Below, piece by piece: positions 1-10,692 of a stretch of 24,634 bases of DNA; position 1 is the stretch's first letter; each line of letters begins with the position of its first letter. The translations under genes were made by a program, and so were the position numbers. Source of the DNA: a virus; the IMG/VR virus record IMGVR_UViG_3300013094_000270, positions 1 to 24,634 of that record; one strand, written 5' to 3'. Below the pieces are notes generated by a model. The model was not told where the DNA came from. It searched no databases and saw only the letters and a program-made list of their open reading frames with translations.

Positions 1-3000
1 AATAGTGGACGTATTGATATCTACGACAAATATGCTAATAACTGGGTGTTCAGCGAAAGTCTAACAAGATCAAATCCAGTAACACCTGCCGGCGAATTTG
101 TAGTAGGCAATACTTACTCAATATTAACATTGGGAACTACTGATTTTACTCTTGTTGGTGCTAGTTCAAACGCTATTGGGGTAACCTTTACAGCAACCGG
201 CGATGGAAAAGGAACTGGTACTGCGGCAATAATTACTAACGAATCTGGAATTGCAGACGGATACGGCGCTGGACTGGCTGTTGGCTCAAACCATATTTTA
301 GTAGGTGCACCGTTTGGCATAGATCAAGGCCTAACCTCTGGACGTGTTTATGATTACGGAAAAGTTCAAGGCACTAATTCTTGGAATATTATCCATAGCG
401 AAATTGATAAACCCGATGTAACAAAGATTAAAAAAGCATTCTTATATAATCGTGTATTAGGCACATTGTCAACTTATATAGATATTATTGATCCTGCACA
501 AGGAAAAATTGCCGGCCCAGCGGACGAAGAAATTAAATTCAAAGCATTTTATGATCCTGCAACCTATACAGTTGGCGACACAACTGTAAATGTAAATGCC
601 GGTACAGCATGGACTGATGATAAAGTTGGAAAGTTATGGTGGGATCTGAGAACAGCTAAATTCTTAAATGCTTACGAAAATGATCCAGTATATAAAAACA
701 CTAACTGGAATACACTAGCCACTGGTGCAAGTATTGATATTTACGAATGGGTAAGTTATAAACAATTACCTGCGGTCTGGGATAGCCTAGCCGATACACC
801 TGCAGGAATAGCACAAGGAATAAGCGGAACAAGTTTATATGGTAATACGGTTTATAGTGTAAAACAAACATATAATACTGCAACACAACAATTTAAAAAT
901 ACATATTATTTCTGGGTTAAAAATAAAAAATTCATTCCTAATGTACCTGGCAGAAATATGGCTGCTCAAGACGTTGCTAGTCTAATAGCAAATCCAAGAG
1001 GACAAGCATACACTTATCTTGCACTGACCGGTCCTGGTAGTTTTAGTTTAGTTAATGCTAAGTCTTATTTAAAATCAGACGAAGTGGTTCTAAGCGTAGA
1101 ATACTGGACAGGACAAAAAACAGATCAAAATATTCATAGTCATTGGAAAATGGTTAGCAATGATCCGACAACATATATTCCTCCAGTAATCGAGCAAAAA
1201 TGGATTGATAGTTTGTGTGGAAATGATACTGCCGGAAGACTAGTTCCCGATCCATCGTTACCTGTTAAGTTACGCTATGGTATTGAAAATCGTCCTCGTC
1301 AAGGAATGTTTGTAAACAGATTTGAAGCATTAAAAGAATTTGTAGAGCTTGCAAATATCATATTATCTGAAAATCAAATTGCAGAAAATTATAGCTTGAA
1401 AAAATTAGAAAGTTACGATCCAGTTCCAGATTCAACTTTAGGTTTATATGATGTAACATATGATACAGTTTCTGAATTGAGTTATGCAAGCATTACTAAT
1501 TTTGTACAACCAGTAATAATTCCTAATATTTCAGACGGAAAAATTATTGGAGTAACAATTACTACATCTGGTAAAGGTTATGTAACTGCACCTTATCTTA
1601 ATGTATCTGGTTCAGGAACTGGTGCAGTATTAAGAACAGTTCTTAATGCAAAAGGTCAAATTACTGGTATAACTGTATTATCTAGCGGAGAAGGTTACGG
1701 AAGCGATACTACTTTATCGATACGAAGTTATTCAGCTTTAGTTACTAGTGATGCAGATGCTAATGGTAATTGGAGCATTTATACATATGATACTATACAA
1801 CAAACATGGACTCGTACATTAACACAAGCATACGATGTTAGAAATTATTGGAGTTACGCTGATTGGTACGGATCTTATACTGATACTACAGGAAAAGTAC
1901 TATTCACCGCTTCGCAATTTGTAACAGCAGATTTTTCTGTTGCTACAATTAGCGATTTAAATTCACTAACACCTAATATTGGAAAAACTGTTAAAGTTAG
2001 AACAAGCAATTCTGGTGGATGGACATTATTGTACAAATACGCAGAATCTTCAAGTGTAGATTGGACACAAAGTTATGCGGTGGTAGGATTACAAAATGGT
2101 ACTATAAAATTAAGTAGCAGTTTGTATAATTTATCTGGCACATCTTTAGGTTTTGATAATGCAATTTATGATGCATCCGAATATGACTTGGTTGCGGCAA
2201 CAGAATTAAGAATTATTTTAAACAGTCTTAAGAACGATATCTTTATTGGAGATTTAAACGGATCATATTTGGATTTATTCTTTGCTAGCGTACATTATGT
2301 ACATAGCGAACAGCCGTATGTTGATTGGATATTTAAAACAAGTTTTGTAAGAGCTCAGCATAATGTTGGCGGATTAAACCAACCGGTAACTTATAAACCT
2401 GATAATCTTGCAAACTTTGAAGATTATGTTAATGAAGTTAAACCATATAAAACAAAAGTAAGAGAATATATCAGTAACTACGACAGTATAGATCCTGCAC
2501 AATTGCCTATCACTGATTTTGATATGCAACCGTTCTACGATGGTACTAAAATGTCCTTGATAGAAGTTTATGCACAACAAGGAAAAATTATTGCAGAAAA
2601 TCCAGCAATACAAAATTATCCATGGAAATTTTGGTTAGATAATGTTGGATTTATAGTTACTGAAATTAAATTAACTAGTGGTGGTAGCGGTTATGTTACA
2701 GAACCTCAAGTTATTATTTCAGGACTTAGTGGATCTGGTGCAACAGCTCGTGCATTTATTAGTAATCAACAAGTTAATAGAATTGTTTTATTAACTTCTG
2801 GTAGCAATTATTTAGAAGCGCCAACAGTTACCATTAAAGGAGGAACAATCCCGACAGGTGTTCCTGCAACTGCAACAGCTATTATTGGCAACGGTGTTGT
2901 TAGATCAAACTATATTGGAATTAAATTTGATAGAGTTGATCAAAAATATTACATAACAAATTTAGAAAAAACTGAAATATTTACTGGTACAGGTAGCCGT

Positions 3001-6000
3001 TTACAGTTCCCATTAACATGGGGTCCAGATTCTAAAATAGGAAAAAGCACTGTAACTATAAATGGTGTACTTGCATTAAGGGACGGATACACTCTAAATA
3101 TTGCTTCAAGTACAGCAAAAGGCTACACAACTTATTCAGGAACAATTACGTTTACAACTGCTCCATCAAAAGGCGCAAGTATTGTGGTTGTTTATAACAT
3201 TGACGAGTCATTATTATCTGCAACTGATCGTATACAATACTACTATAATCCAACTACTGGAGAGTTAGGTAAAGATCTTGCACAATTAATGACTGGTATC
3301 GACTATGGTGGTGTAATAGTAAATGGATTAGGATTTGAAATATCTCAAGGATGGGATAGTGTTCCATTCTACTCAGATAAATGGGATACTTATGATCCTG
3401 CTTATACAGATTATGCAGTTGTAGTGGATGCAAATACACACATATTTACATTGCCTTATACTCCAACAGCTAATACTCAGCTAAACATTTATAGAACAGC
3501 AAATAATGTTGATTCTTATTTGTCAGACGGTGTTACTAAAACTTATTCTTATGATATACACGATGTAAGTCCTTATGTTACTGTATCCAATACAACAAAA
3601 ACTAAAGGAGTTAATGTTGCATTTACATCTATAAATGTTGTATCAGGTGTATTTGGAATTATTTTAACAGTAGCTAGTACTGCAAATATCGCAGTAGGCA
3701 TGACTGTAACTGGTAATGGGTTTGTTAGTGGGCAGACAGTTGTTGCTATACAAAATTCTACAACAATTACTTTAAGTGGTCCTCCTGATAGTCAACCAAG
3801 CGGCACATTAATTTTTACACGTAATATTGCTGGAAGTTCAACATTGACTGTTTCTAGTATAGCAGGTGTACGTGTAGGAGATACTATTTCTACAGCCGAT
3901 CAAAGTTTATCTTTATTTGTAGAAGGCACAACGGTAAAATCAATATCAGGTACAACTGTAACATTAAGTTCAATATTGTATTCTGACATTCCAGATTCTA
4001 CTTATGTAGTGTTTACAAGAACATTAGTACAGCCTACAGATGTAACTATTTCTACAGCTGGCACAATTGAACTAACAAATTTATCTAACAGTGGTATTAT
4101 TTCTGGAAGTACAATTAGTATTATTGGAAAATTAAATCCAATAAGATTAGATGATCCTAATTATAATATTGCTCCATACTTTTCACAATTAATTGAGGCA
4201 AATGCTTATGATACTGCATTTAATTCTAATTTCCAAAGTTTACTAGTTGGACTTGCAATATTAAATCATATTAACACATACAGTTATAAAGTATCAGAAA
4301 CTGTAGCGTCGATTAATGCATTAGCAGAATCTATTAGTAGCTTACCTGCTATAGCAGGTAATTCTGCAGCCGAAGCAATTATTGACACTAATACTGCTAT
4401 TATAACAAATATTATTAGCGGCGGAGTAGTCCCACAACCAGTGTTCAGTCCATTAACTTCGACATCTCAAGGACAAATACATGCGGCTACTTTGTTAAAT
4501 GATAATATTCCTTTTATCCAAGCAGAGTTAGTACAGTATATTACTAATAATCATCCAGGCATAACTTATAATGTTACTGATTTTCAAACAAGAATACAGT
4601 ACATTGTATTAAGTTTGTGTTATGATTTGACTTATGGCGGTAACAGAGAATCTGTATATAGTGGTATACAATATTGGATTTATAATAACAGTATTCCTTT
4701 TATACAACCTAGTGTTTATTGGAGCGGAATATTTGGCTATTTGAATACAATAGCTCAAAATATTATTACTAATACAACATTTACAAGATTACAAACACAT
4801 TTCTTCCAGTATACAAACAATTCGTTGTCTGGAGGTAGTACTGCCAGTTCAAGTATATCTTCTAATATTACTACTATCACTTCTATTGTTAGTGGATCAT
4901 TCTATCCATCAGTAGTTGCAACACAACCTACATTAACAAATGCAACAGCTCCATTGCAAACTGTTGCAAATGCAATTTTAACAGCTGAATCTAAGTTAAT
5001 TCCTTCAGTAAATCCAAATGCACTTGTTAATACTTTCTTGGCAGACGGATCTTCAAACACATTTAGTATTCCTCAACCATATACATTGATAGACGGCGGT
5101 GCAAGTACAACTACTGTTGATATTACAGTAGACGACGGCGGCTCAGCTGGTACAGTGTTTGGATCTTTGGATACTATCGAAGATGGTAGTAATGCAAGTT
5201 CTGTTGTGTTTACAGTAGCAAAAGGTGACGAATTTATTATTCGTCAAATTACAAGCGACGGATCTGTAACTCCACCAGATGCAGATTATGATACAGCATT
5301 AAGCGGCGGCGATACTAGCACACTCAATGGTGTGTATGCTACTGCAACTGGACTAGCAGCCGACGACATTATACTTGACGGTGATAATTTTGTTACTGAA
5401 ACTTCAAGTCCTGCTCCGGAAGAAGTAGTTCCTGGACAATTAGTTGATACTTTAGCAATTAAAGTTTATGATAAACCTACAGCTGGATCAGCTATGATTA
5501 AAGTTGATAATTATTTAGGAGATGGTTCTACAACAACATTTAAAATTAGTCAAACTCCTAACAGTACCGGTGCAGTAATTGTAAAATCTAATGGATTAAT
5601 AAAAACTATCACTAGTGACTACGATATTGATTATAAAAATAGTAGTGTTGTATTCCATTCAGCACCTGTAACAAATTCTGAAATTAGTATTTTTAGCATA
5701 GGATTTGCTGGAGAAAATATACTAGATATTGATTATTTTATCGGTGATGGTACAACAGTAGAGTTTGTCACAAATGCAAAATGGCAAACTCCAGTGAATA
5801 CACTGATTTATGTAAACGGCGTAGTTGCAAGTCCTCAGATTTTTAAAACTGATCAAACTTATGAATATTCTAATGCAATTGGTTTTAGATTTGCAGTTGC
5901 TCCTCAAGCCGATGCATTAATTAATTTTATTATTGTATCTGGAAATCAACCTACTTATACAGTTACTGGAATAGAAACTGTTGCTACTACTAGTGCGACA

Positions 6001-7629
6001 CGTACTTATACATTACAAAATCCAATAGGAAACGGATTACCAAATGAATCAAATATGATTGTACGTGTTGACCAGACAATATTACCAGCACCAGTTAACA
6101 GTTATTTTACAATTAGTAGCAACAGATTAAATTATACAATTGATCCTACTAAATTTGTTCCTTATAGTGTAGACATTGCAAATATAAATGTATTAGTTGG
6201 TAATGTTGCTTTAGTATTAGGTACAGACTATATTGTTGATTTAGGTGGAATTACAATCAAAATTAACAAAAATGTTTATACACTTTATAAAGGTCAAACA
6301 TTAATAGTAAGTATAACTTCAACAAATGGTTATACTTATAATCCATCGACACACCAAATAACATTTGCACAGACATATGATAACACACATTTGGTACAAG
6401 TTATTGGATCATACCAACATGAATTTTTAGATATAGAAAGAACTACAATTAATGCAAGTAGTACTGCTACTTTAGAACCTAATTCTTCTGCATTCTATTA
6501 TTATGAAAATGTACAAGGAGGTATTGTACAGTTAGATAGACCTGTATTAAATGATTATTATGTTTGGGTAATTAAAAATAACACACTATTGACACCTGTA
6601 ATTGATTACAAATTAAATTCTGATTATCAAAGTATTACTTTGGCATCTGATTTGTTATCTTCTGATAATATTACATTGATTACATTCGGTAGCAATATAC
6701 TAAAACCAGGCATTGCATACATGCAATTTAAAGATATGTTAAATCGTGTAAGTTATAAACGTTTAAGTAAAGCTAAACAAACTACACTTGCACAAGATTT
6801 ACATTGGAACGATACAGAGATTGTATTATCAGATGCCGCTAATTTTGATTTACCAAATCCATCTGCAAATAAACCAGGCGTAGTAGAAATACGAGGCGAG
6901 CGCATAGAATATTTTGCTATTAATGGAAATACATTAAGCCAACTTCGTCGTGGCACTTTAGGTACAGGAGTATACAATGTAAATCTTGCTGGTACTTTTG
7001 TTCAAGATATTGGCGGAGCAGAAACTATTCCATATGCTGATAATCAGATTGTTCAACAAGTTATTAGTGACGGAACAAGCACAATTAATTTAGATTTTGT
7101 TCCAAAAGATGTAAACGAAGTTGAAGTGTTTGTAGGCGGCTATAACGATGGCGCAGTTTGGGAACCAGGAGCAGTTTATGCGGTAGGTAGTATTGTTAAT
7201 GTAGGTACATATACATACAGATGTAGAACAGCTCATATTAGCGGATCTACTTTCTTCAGTGCTGTAACTACAGTAACAATAAACTCAGACGGAACAACTA
7301 CTGCATTGTCGTTAAATGTACCGAATTCAAATGTGTGGAAATTCTTCATTGGTAATATACGTTTGAAGAAGGTTGGATACAGCGCATTTAACATAAACAA
7401 TGCACCAGCAAGCCCAGAAGGCGATGTTGAATTCTTACCTGATTTTACAGTTGATGGTACTACTGCAAAAATAACATTAACTAATTTATTAAGTTTTGGT
7501 ACACAAGTTACTGTTATAAAAAATACAGGAACAGCATGGGATAATACCGTAAATATCATGGATGATACTGGAAAAATTAGCGATTTCCTAAGATCTCAAC
7601 CTGGTATTTGGTATTCAGAGTACAAATAA
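1..7629 (+). CDS. Giant virion structural protein (baseplate/tail-associated), 5' partial
   Basis: The reading frame is open from the first base, so the true start lies upstream; the 2,542 residues seen are a C-terminal part. The first ~100 residues look like FG-GAP/integrin-type beta-propeller repeats (GRIDIYDK, then HILVGAPFG and SGRVYDYGKV). Further on are repeated glycine-rich beta modules of the form GxGYVTxPxVxISG (about nt 1570-1700 and 2680-2830), then several GDG(S/T)TxxF modules (nt ~5040, 5519, 5741, 7069). Near the C-terminus (nt ~7130-7240) is a segment like a small carbohydrate-binding module (WEPGAVYAVGSIV…YRCRTAH). It ends with FLRSQPGIWY, a tail common in T4-like marine phage virion proteins. 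Size, beta-rich repetitive composition and position before the fibre genes support a baseplate or tail-fibre-associated role. The exact T4 counterpart cannot be assigned. No frameshift is visible. Confidence 0.8.
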   Translation, partial: NSGRIDIYDKYANNWVFSESLTRSNPVTPAGEFVVGNTYSILTLGTTDFTLVGASSNAIGVTFTATGDGKGTGTAAIITNESGIADGYGAGLAVGSNHILVGAPFGIDQGLTSGRVYDYGKVQGTNSWNIIHSEIDKPDVTKIKKAFLYNRVLGTLSTYIDIIDPAQGKIAGPADEEIKFKAFYDPATYTVGDTTVNVNAGTAWTDDKVGKLWWDLRTAKFLNAYENDPVYKNTNWNTLATGASIDIYEWVSYKQLPAVWDSLADTPAGIAQGISGTSLYGNTVYSVKQTYNTATQQFKNTYYFWVKNKKFIPNVPGRNMAAQDVASLIANPRGQAYTYLALTGPGSFSLVNAKSYLKSDEVVLSVEYWTGQKTDQNIHSHWKMVSNDPTTYIPPVIEQKWIDSLCGNDTAGRLVPDPSLPVKLRYGIENRPRQGMFVNRFEALKEFVELANIILSENQIAENYSLKKLESYDPVPDSTLGLYDVTYDTVSELSYASITNFVQPVIIPNISDGKIIGVTITTSGKGYVTAPYLNVSGSGTGAVLRTVLNAKGQITGITVLSSGEGYGSDTTLSIRSYSALVTSDADANGNWSIYTYDTIQQTWTRTLTQAYDVRNYWSYADWYGSYTDTTGKVLFTASQFVTADFSVATISDLNSLTPNIGKTVKVRTSNSGGWTLLYKYAESSSVDWTQSYAVVGLQNGTIKLSSSLYNLSGTSLGFDNAIYDASEYDLVAATELRIILNSLKNDIFIGDLNGSYLDLFFASVHYVHSEQPYVDWIFKTSFVRAQHNVGGLNQPVTYKPDNLANFEDYVNEVKPYKTKVREYISNYDSIDPAQLPITDFDMQPFYDGTKMSLIEVYAQQGKIIAENPAIQNYPWKFWLDNVGFIVTEIKLTSGGSGYVTEPQVIISGLSGSGATARAFISNQQVNRIVLLTSGSNYLEAPTVTIKGGTIPTGVPATATAIIGNGVVRSNYIGIKFDRVDQKYYITNLEKTEIFTGTGSRLQFPLTWGPDSKIGKSTVTINGVLALRDGYTLNIASSTAKGYTTYSGTITFTTAPSKGASIVVVYNIDESLLSATDRIQYYYNPTTGELGKDLAQLMTGIDYGGVIVNGLGFEISQGWDSVPFYSDKWDTYDPAYTDYAVVVDANTHIFTLPYTPTANTQLNIYRTANNVDSYLSDGVTKTYSYDIHDVSPYVTVSNTTKTKGVNVAFTSINVVSGVFGIILTVASTANIAVGMTVTGNGFVSGQTVVAIQNSTTITLSGPPDSQPSGTLIFTRNIAGSSTLTVSSIAGVRVGDTISTADQSLSLFVEGTTVKSISGTTVTLSSILYSDIPDSTYVVFTRTLVQPTDVTISTAGTIELTNLSNSGIISGSTISIIGKLNPIRLDDPNYNIAPYFSQLIEANAYDTAFNSNFQSLLVGLAILNHINTYSYKVSETVASINALAESISSLPAIAGNSAAEAIIDTNTAIITNIISGGVVPQPVFSPLTSTSQGQIHAATLLNDNIPFIQAELVQYITNNHPGITYNVTDFQTRIQYIVLSLCYDLTYGGNRESVYSGIQYWIYNNSIPFIQPSVYWSGIFGYLNTIAQNIITNTTFTRLQTHFFQYTNNSLSGGSTASSSISSNITTITSIVSGSFYPSVVATQPTLTNATAPLQTVANAILTAESKLIPSVNPNALVNTFLADGSSNTFSIPQPYTLIDGGASTTTVDITVDDGGSAGTVFGSLDTIEDGSNASSVVFTVAKGDEFIIRQITSDGSVTPPDADYDTALSGGDTSTLNGVYATATGLAADDIILDGDNFVTETSSPAPEEVVPGQLVDTLAIKVYDKPTAGSAMIKVDNYLGDGSTTTFKISQTPNSTGAVIVKSNGLIKTITSDYDIDYKNSSVVFHSAPVTNSEISIFSIGFAGENILDIDYFIGDGTTVEFVTNAKWQTPVNTLIYVNGVVASPQIFKTDQTYEYSNAIGFRFAVAPQADALINFIIVSGNQPTYTVTGIETVATTSATRTYTLQNPIGNGLPNESNMIVRVDQTILPAPVNSYFTISSNRLNYTIDPTKFVPYSVDIANINVLVGNVALVLGTDYIVDLGGITIKINKNVYTLYKGQTLIVSITSTNGYTYNPSTHQITFAQTYDNTHLVQVIGSYQHEFLDIERTTINASSTATLEPNSSAFYYYENVQGGIVQLDRPVLNDYYVWVIKNNTLLTPVIDYKLNSDYQSITLASDLLSSDNITLITFGSNILKPGIAYMQFKDMLNRVSYKRLSKAKQTTLAQDLHWNDTEIVLSDAANFDLPNPSANKPGVVEIRGERIEYFAINGNTLSQLRRGTLGTGVYNVNLAGTFVQDIGGAETIPYADNQIVQQVISDGTSTINLDFVPKDVNEVEVFVGGYNDGAVWEPGAVYAVGSIVNVGTYTYRCRTAHISGSTFFSAVTTVTINSDGTTTALSLNVPNSNVWKFFIGNIRLKKVGYSAFNINNAPASPEGDVEFLPDFTVDGTTAKITLTNLLSFGTQVTVIKNTGTAWDNTVNIMDDTGKISDFLRSQPGIWYSEYK

Positions 7630-7661
7630 TAAAATTATTAAAATAGCAGATAATGATACTA

Positions 7662-7669
7662 GATAAATA
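7662..7669 (+). promoter_or_regulatory. T4-type late promoter motif (GATAAATA)
   Basis: In the 60-bp gap between the giant structural gene and the 202-aa gene the sequence reads agataaatataag. GATAAATA differs from the T4 late -10 consensus TATAAATA at one base. It lies 21 bp before the ATG at 7690, so a transcript would start close to the ribosome binding site. In T4 this element alone directs late transcription, through the phage sigma-like gp55 and gp33, with no -35 box needed. Confidence 0.6.
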
Positions 7670-7689
7670 TAAGATAAAGAGAGTTAACT

Positions 7690-8298
7690 ATGCAGACTAA
7701 AGACGAAACAGGAATCCACATTGAAGGTCATATAAAAATACATGACCCAGTTTCTAAAGAAATCTATGTTAATAAACGTAATGCTATCCATTACGAAAAC
7801 ATTAGCTTGGCACTAGCACAGAGTTTAGCAGATAGCGGCAATGGATTTGTCTATCAAATGGCGTTTGGAAACGGTGGAACAAGCATAGATCCAACTGGAA
7901 TTATTACATATCTTACACCAAATACTAGCGGAACTAACGCTAGTCTTTATAATCAAACATATATTAAAGTTGTAAATCAAAATTCAAGTAATAATATAGA
8001 TCCAAGTAGAAATTTCATTGAAACTAGACACGTTACTGGTACTAATTATACTGATTTGTTTGTTACCTGTTTGTTAGATTACGGCGAGCCTGATACACAA
8101 AGCGCATTTGATACTGTAAATTCTAACAATAGTAACTTTGTATTCGATGAATTAGGGTTAGTTGGATATAACTCTAACGGAAATAGCCTATTATTAACAC
8201 ATGTAATTTTTCATCCTGTGCTAAAAAGTCTTAATCGTTTAATTCAAATTGACTATACAGTACGAATCCAAAGTTTAACTGGCTTAGTAGGAGTGTAA
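7690..8298 (+). CDS. Conserved virion structural protein of T4-like marine phages (202 aa)
   Basis: A 202-residue protein with no signal peptide or membrane segment. The N-terminal part has a charged strand-rich stretch (HIEGHIKIHDP…NKRNAIHYENIS), followed by ALAQSLAD and FGNGGTSIDPTGIITYL. I recognise this pattern from hypothetical structural proteins next to the tail-fibre genes of T4-like cyanophages. It follows the late promoter motif and precedes the first fibre gene by 3 bp, with a GGAG Shine-Dalgarno inside its own 3' end serving that gene. A likely role is a small tail-fibre or baseplate accessory protein; this is inferred from context and family resemblance only. Confidence 0.7.
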   Translation: MQTKDETGIHIEGHIKIHDPVSKEIYVNKRNAIHYENISLALAQSLADSGNGFVYQMAFGNGGTSIDPTGIITYLTPNTSGTNASLYNQTYIKVVNQNSSNNIDPSRNFIETRHVTGTNYTDLFVTCLLDYGEPDTQSAFDTVNSNNSNFVFDELGLVGYNSNGNSLLLTHVIFHPVLKSLNRLIQIDYTVRIQSLTGLVGV

Positions 8299-8301
8299 TA
8301 A

Positions 8302-10692
8302 ATGTCATATCAAGTCACTTTTACACAAACAAATAACCCAGACAAGCAACCTATTACTGTTGCTGATGGAACTATTGATAACACTACTAGTTTACAGTTT
8401 GTTGGTAAAAATTATGCCGGATACGGACAAATTATTGCTAACGATTTCTTACATTTATTAGAAAATTTTGCTAACGATACCTCTCCAACTAATCCAGTAC
8501 AAGGTCAACTATGGTTTGACACAGCAAGCGGTGTTAATTTATTAAAAGTCTACGATGGATCGTCTTGGAATCCTGCTGGAAGTCTTAAAAAGTCTGGAAC
8601 ACCACCAGCTGCCGCAACATCTGGAGACTTATGGGTAAACACAAATACAAGTCAGTTATATTTGTATTCTGGAAGTTCTTGGGTTTTAGTAGGTCCACAA
8701 TTTAGTGCAGGATTGCAAACAGGACCTATTATTGAAACTATCATCGATACTTCGAATATAAGTCATAATATAATTACTTTTTATGCAAGCAGTAGTAGTA
8801 ATGCAACAACTAGTTATAGAATTGCAATTATTAGTAAAGATACTTTTACTCCAAAAGCCGCTATTGCAGGTTTTCAAACAATCAATGAAGGATTTAATTT
8901 AAGTAGTATTGATTCTACTAGCTCAACAAGTTTATCAAGAATTTGGGGAACCGCTCAACAAGCAGATGCATTGTTAGTAGGAAATACCACAGTGGCCGCC
9001 GCAAACTTTTTGCGAGGTGATACAACAACTATTGCTAACTACCCAATTAACGTTCGTAATGATGGTGGTATTACTTTAGGTGCAAGTTTAGGATTTAACA
9101 TTGGTATTACTGGTAACGCTACTGTTTTATATTCTAAAAACAGCGGAAACTCAGTAGAATTTGCTACTAACAATTCTGGAAATGTTATTACTGCTATGCA
9201 CTTGAGTGCAGATGCTAAACTTGGTATTGGTGCAAATAACGCAAATCCAGTATCGACTTTAGATGTTATCGGTGGAGTAACAGTAAAAGATGATCCAAGT
9301 AGCCATGCTATTACATGGACTGCAAATACGCTAGTATCTTTAAATTCTTATATAATTTATAACAGTTATTATTATCAAGTTACAGCCGCAGGTACTACTG
9401 GTACTACCGGACCAGTTAATTTATCTGGTTCTGCTACAAATGGTACAGCAACTTTATTGTTTATTGGTAGTGTACCTTCTAGTGCGGTGCCAGGACGTTT
9501 AATTATCACAGGAACTAGCGATGTTGGTGCAACAAGTTTAAGTCCTTTTGATCCAGGCGGCGCAAGTATTCAAACTGCTGGTGGCTTGTCTGTAGCTAAA
9601 CAATCAAGTTTCGGCGATGACATTACTACTTACGGACAAACTTTTATTAATTATTTGGATACTAATGGTAGTCCAGTGGCGGCCAGTGTTATTCAACCAG
9701 GATCAGATAGTGCCGCAAACTTATATGACATTGGTACATCTTCAAGACCTTTTAGAAATATCTATGCTCAAGCGTTCCAAGGTAATTTTAGCGGAACATT
9801 TACTGGTTCGTTAACAGGAAGCATTACAGGTGCTGCCGCTAAACTACAATCAGCAACAACATTTGTTATTACAGGCGATGTAACAAGTCCTGGAGTTGTA
9901 TTTGATGGGCAAACTGCTACAGGTACTGTAAGTTTTAATACTAGCATTAACCAAGGTATTATTACTGGTAAAAATGAAGCAACAGATTCTGCACTTAACG
10001 ATCAATTATTAGTATATCAAGCATCATCTAGTCAACTAGTAAAGATGCAAAAACAAAATTTCTTAAAACACGTTGCTACAGTTCCAGTAGGAGCTATGTT
10101 CCCGTTTGCAGGAAGCAAAGCAACAGTACCGACTGGGTATTTGTTATGTGATGGAAGTGAAGTAAAAATCAGTGATTATCCTGGATTGTTTTCTGTAATT
10201 GGATATACTTATAAAGCCGCAATTTTATTAGTTGGTTTAAGTACATTTGCATTGCCTGATTTTAGAGGACGCACACCGCTCGGTGCAGATAATATGAACA
10301 ACGGATTAACTGTTCCAGCTGCCGACGGCTCAGGTATACTTATTAATGCTGGCGGAGGTACTGCTAACCGAATTAGCGATGTAACCGCAGACACAATTGG
10401 TGCAAGCGGAGGAAGTCAAACAGTTACATTAAGCCAATCTAACTTACCAGACCATAAACACAGTTTGAATGACGGCGCACAACAATTCTATGCAGTAGGT
10501 GAAATTAATCCTGCTTCAGATCCAAATAGTAATGTTAAATCTGGTCGTGGTTTAACTGTAGAATCACAAACTGGACAAGGTTATGGTTTAACTGATAGCG
10601 GAAGTGTAATTAGTCCTACACTTGCAACACCGTTCACTGTTTTGCAACCGTACACTACTATTAACTATATAATCTTTACTGGTGTAATATAA
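8302..10692 (+). CDS. Tail fibre protein with C-terminal tail collar domain (796 aa)
   Basis: The first ~200 residues form a module shared with the next two fibre genes: TVADGTIDN, GKNYAGYG, LLENFAN, GQLWFDT, then a second half-repeat SGDLWVNTNTSQLYLYSGSSWVLVGP. A long glycine/serine/threonine-rich beta region follows. Around residues 593-670 is a phage tail collar domain (PVGAMFPFAG, GYLLCDGSEV, LPDFRGRTPLGAD), the domain also found in T4 short tail fibre gp12. The C-terminus (LSQSNLPDHKHS…) is the usual distal part of such fibres, where histidines may bind metal. The protein probably trimerises and contacts the receptor. The stop overlaps the next start (TAATG), suggesting coupled translation. 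Confidence 0.85.
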   Translation: MSYQVTFTQTNNPDKQPITVADGTIDNTTSLQFVGKNYAGYGQIIANDFLHLLENFANDTSPTNPVQGQLWFDTASGVNLLKVYDGSSWNPAGSLKKSGTPPAAATSGDLWVNTNTSQLYLYSGSSWVLVGPQFSAGLQTGPIIETIIDTSNISHNIITFYASSSSNATTSYRIAIISKDTFTPKAAIAGFQTINEGFNLSSIDSTSSTSLSRIWGTAQQADALLVGNTTVAAANFLRGDTTTIANYPINVRNDGGITLGASLGFNIGITGNATVLYSKNSGNSVEFATNNSGNVITAMHLSADAKLGIGANNANPVSTLDVIGGVTVKDDPSSHAITWTANTLVSLNSYIIYNSYYYQVTAAGTTGTTGPVNLSGSATNGTATLLFIGSVPSSAVPGRLIITGTSDVGATSLSPFDPGGASIQTAGGLSVAKQSSFGDDITTYGQTFINYLDTNGSPVAASVIQPGSDSAANLYDIGTSSRPFRNIYAQAFQGNFSGTFTGSLTGSITGAAAKLQSATTFVITGDVTSPGVVFDGQTATGTVSFNTSINQGIITGKNEATDSALNDQLLVYQASSSQLVKMQKQNFLKHVATVPVGAMFPFAGSKATVPTGYLLCDGSEVKISDYPGLFSVIGYTYKAAILLVGLSTFALPDFRGRTPLGADNMNNGLTVPAADGSGILINAGGGTANRISDVTADTIGASGGSQTVTLSQSNLPDHKHSLNDGAQQFYAVGEINPASDPNSNVKSGRGLTVESQTGQGYGLTDSGSVISPTLATPFTVLQPYTTINYIIFTGVI

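Noticed and set aside
7233-7559. 108-aa minus-strand frame inside the giant structural gene
   Set aside because: It is antisense to a convincing coding region and its composition looks like a reversed beta-rich gene, not an independent protein.
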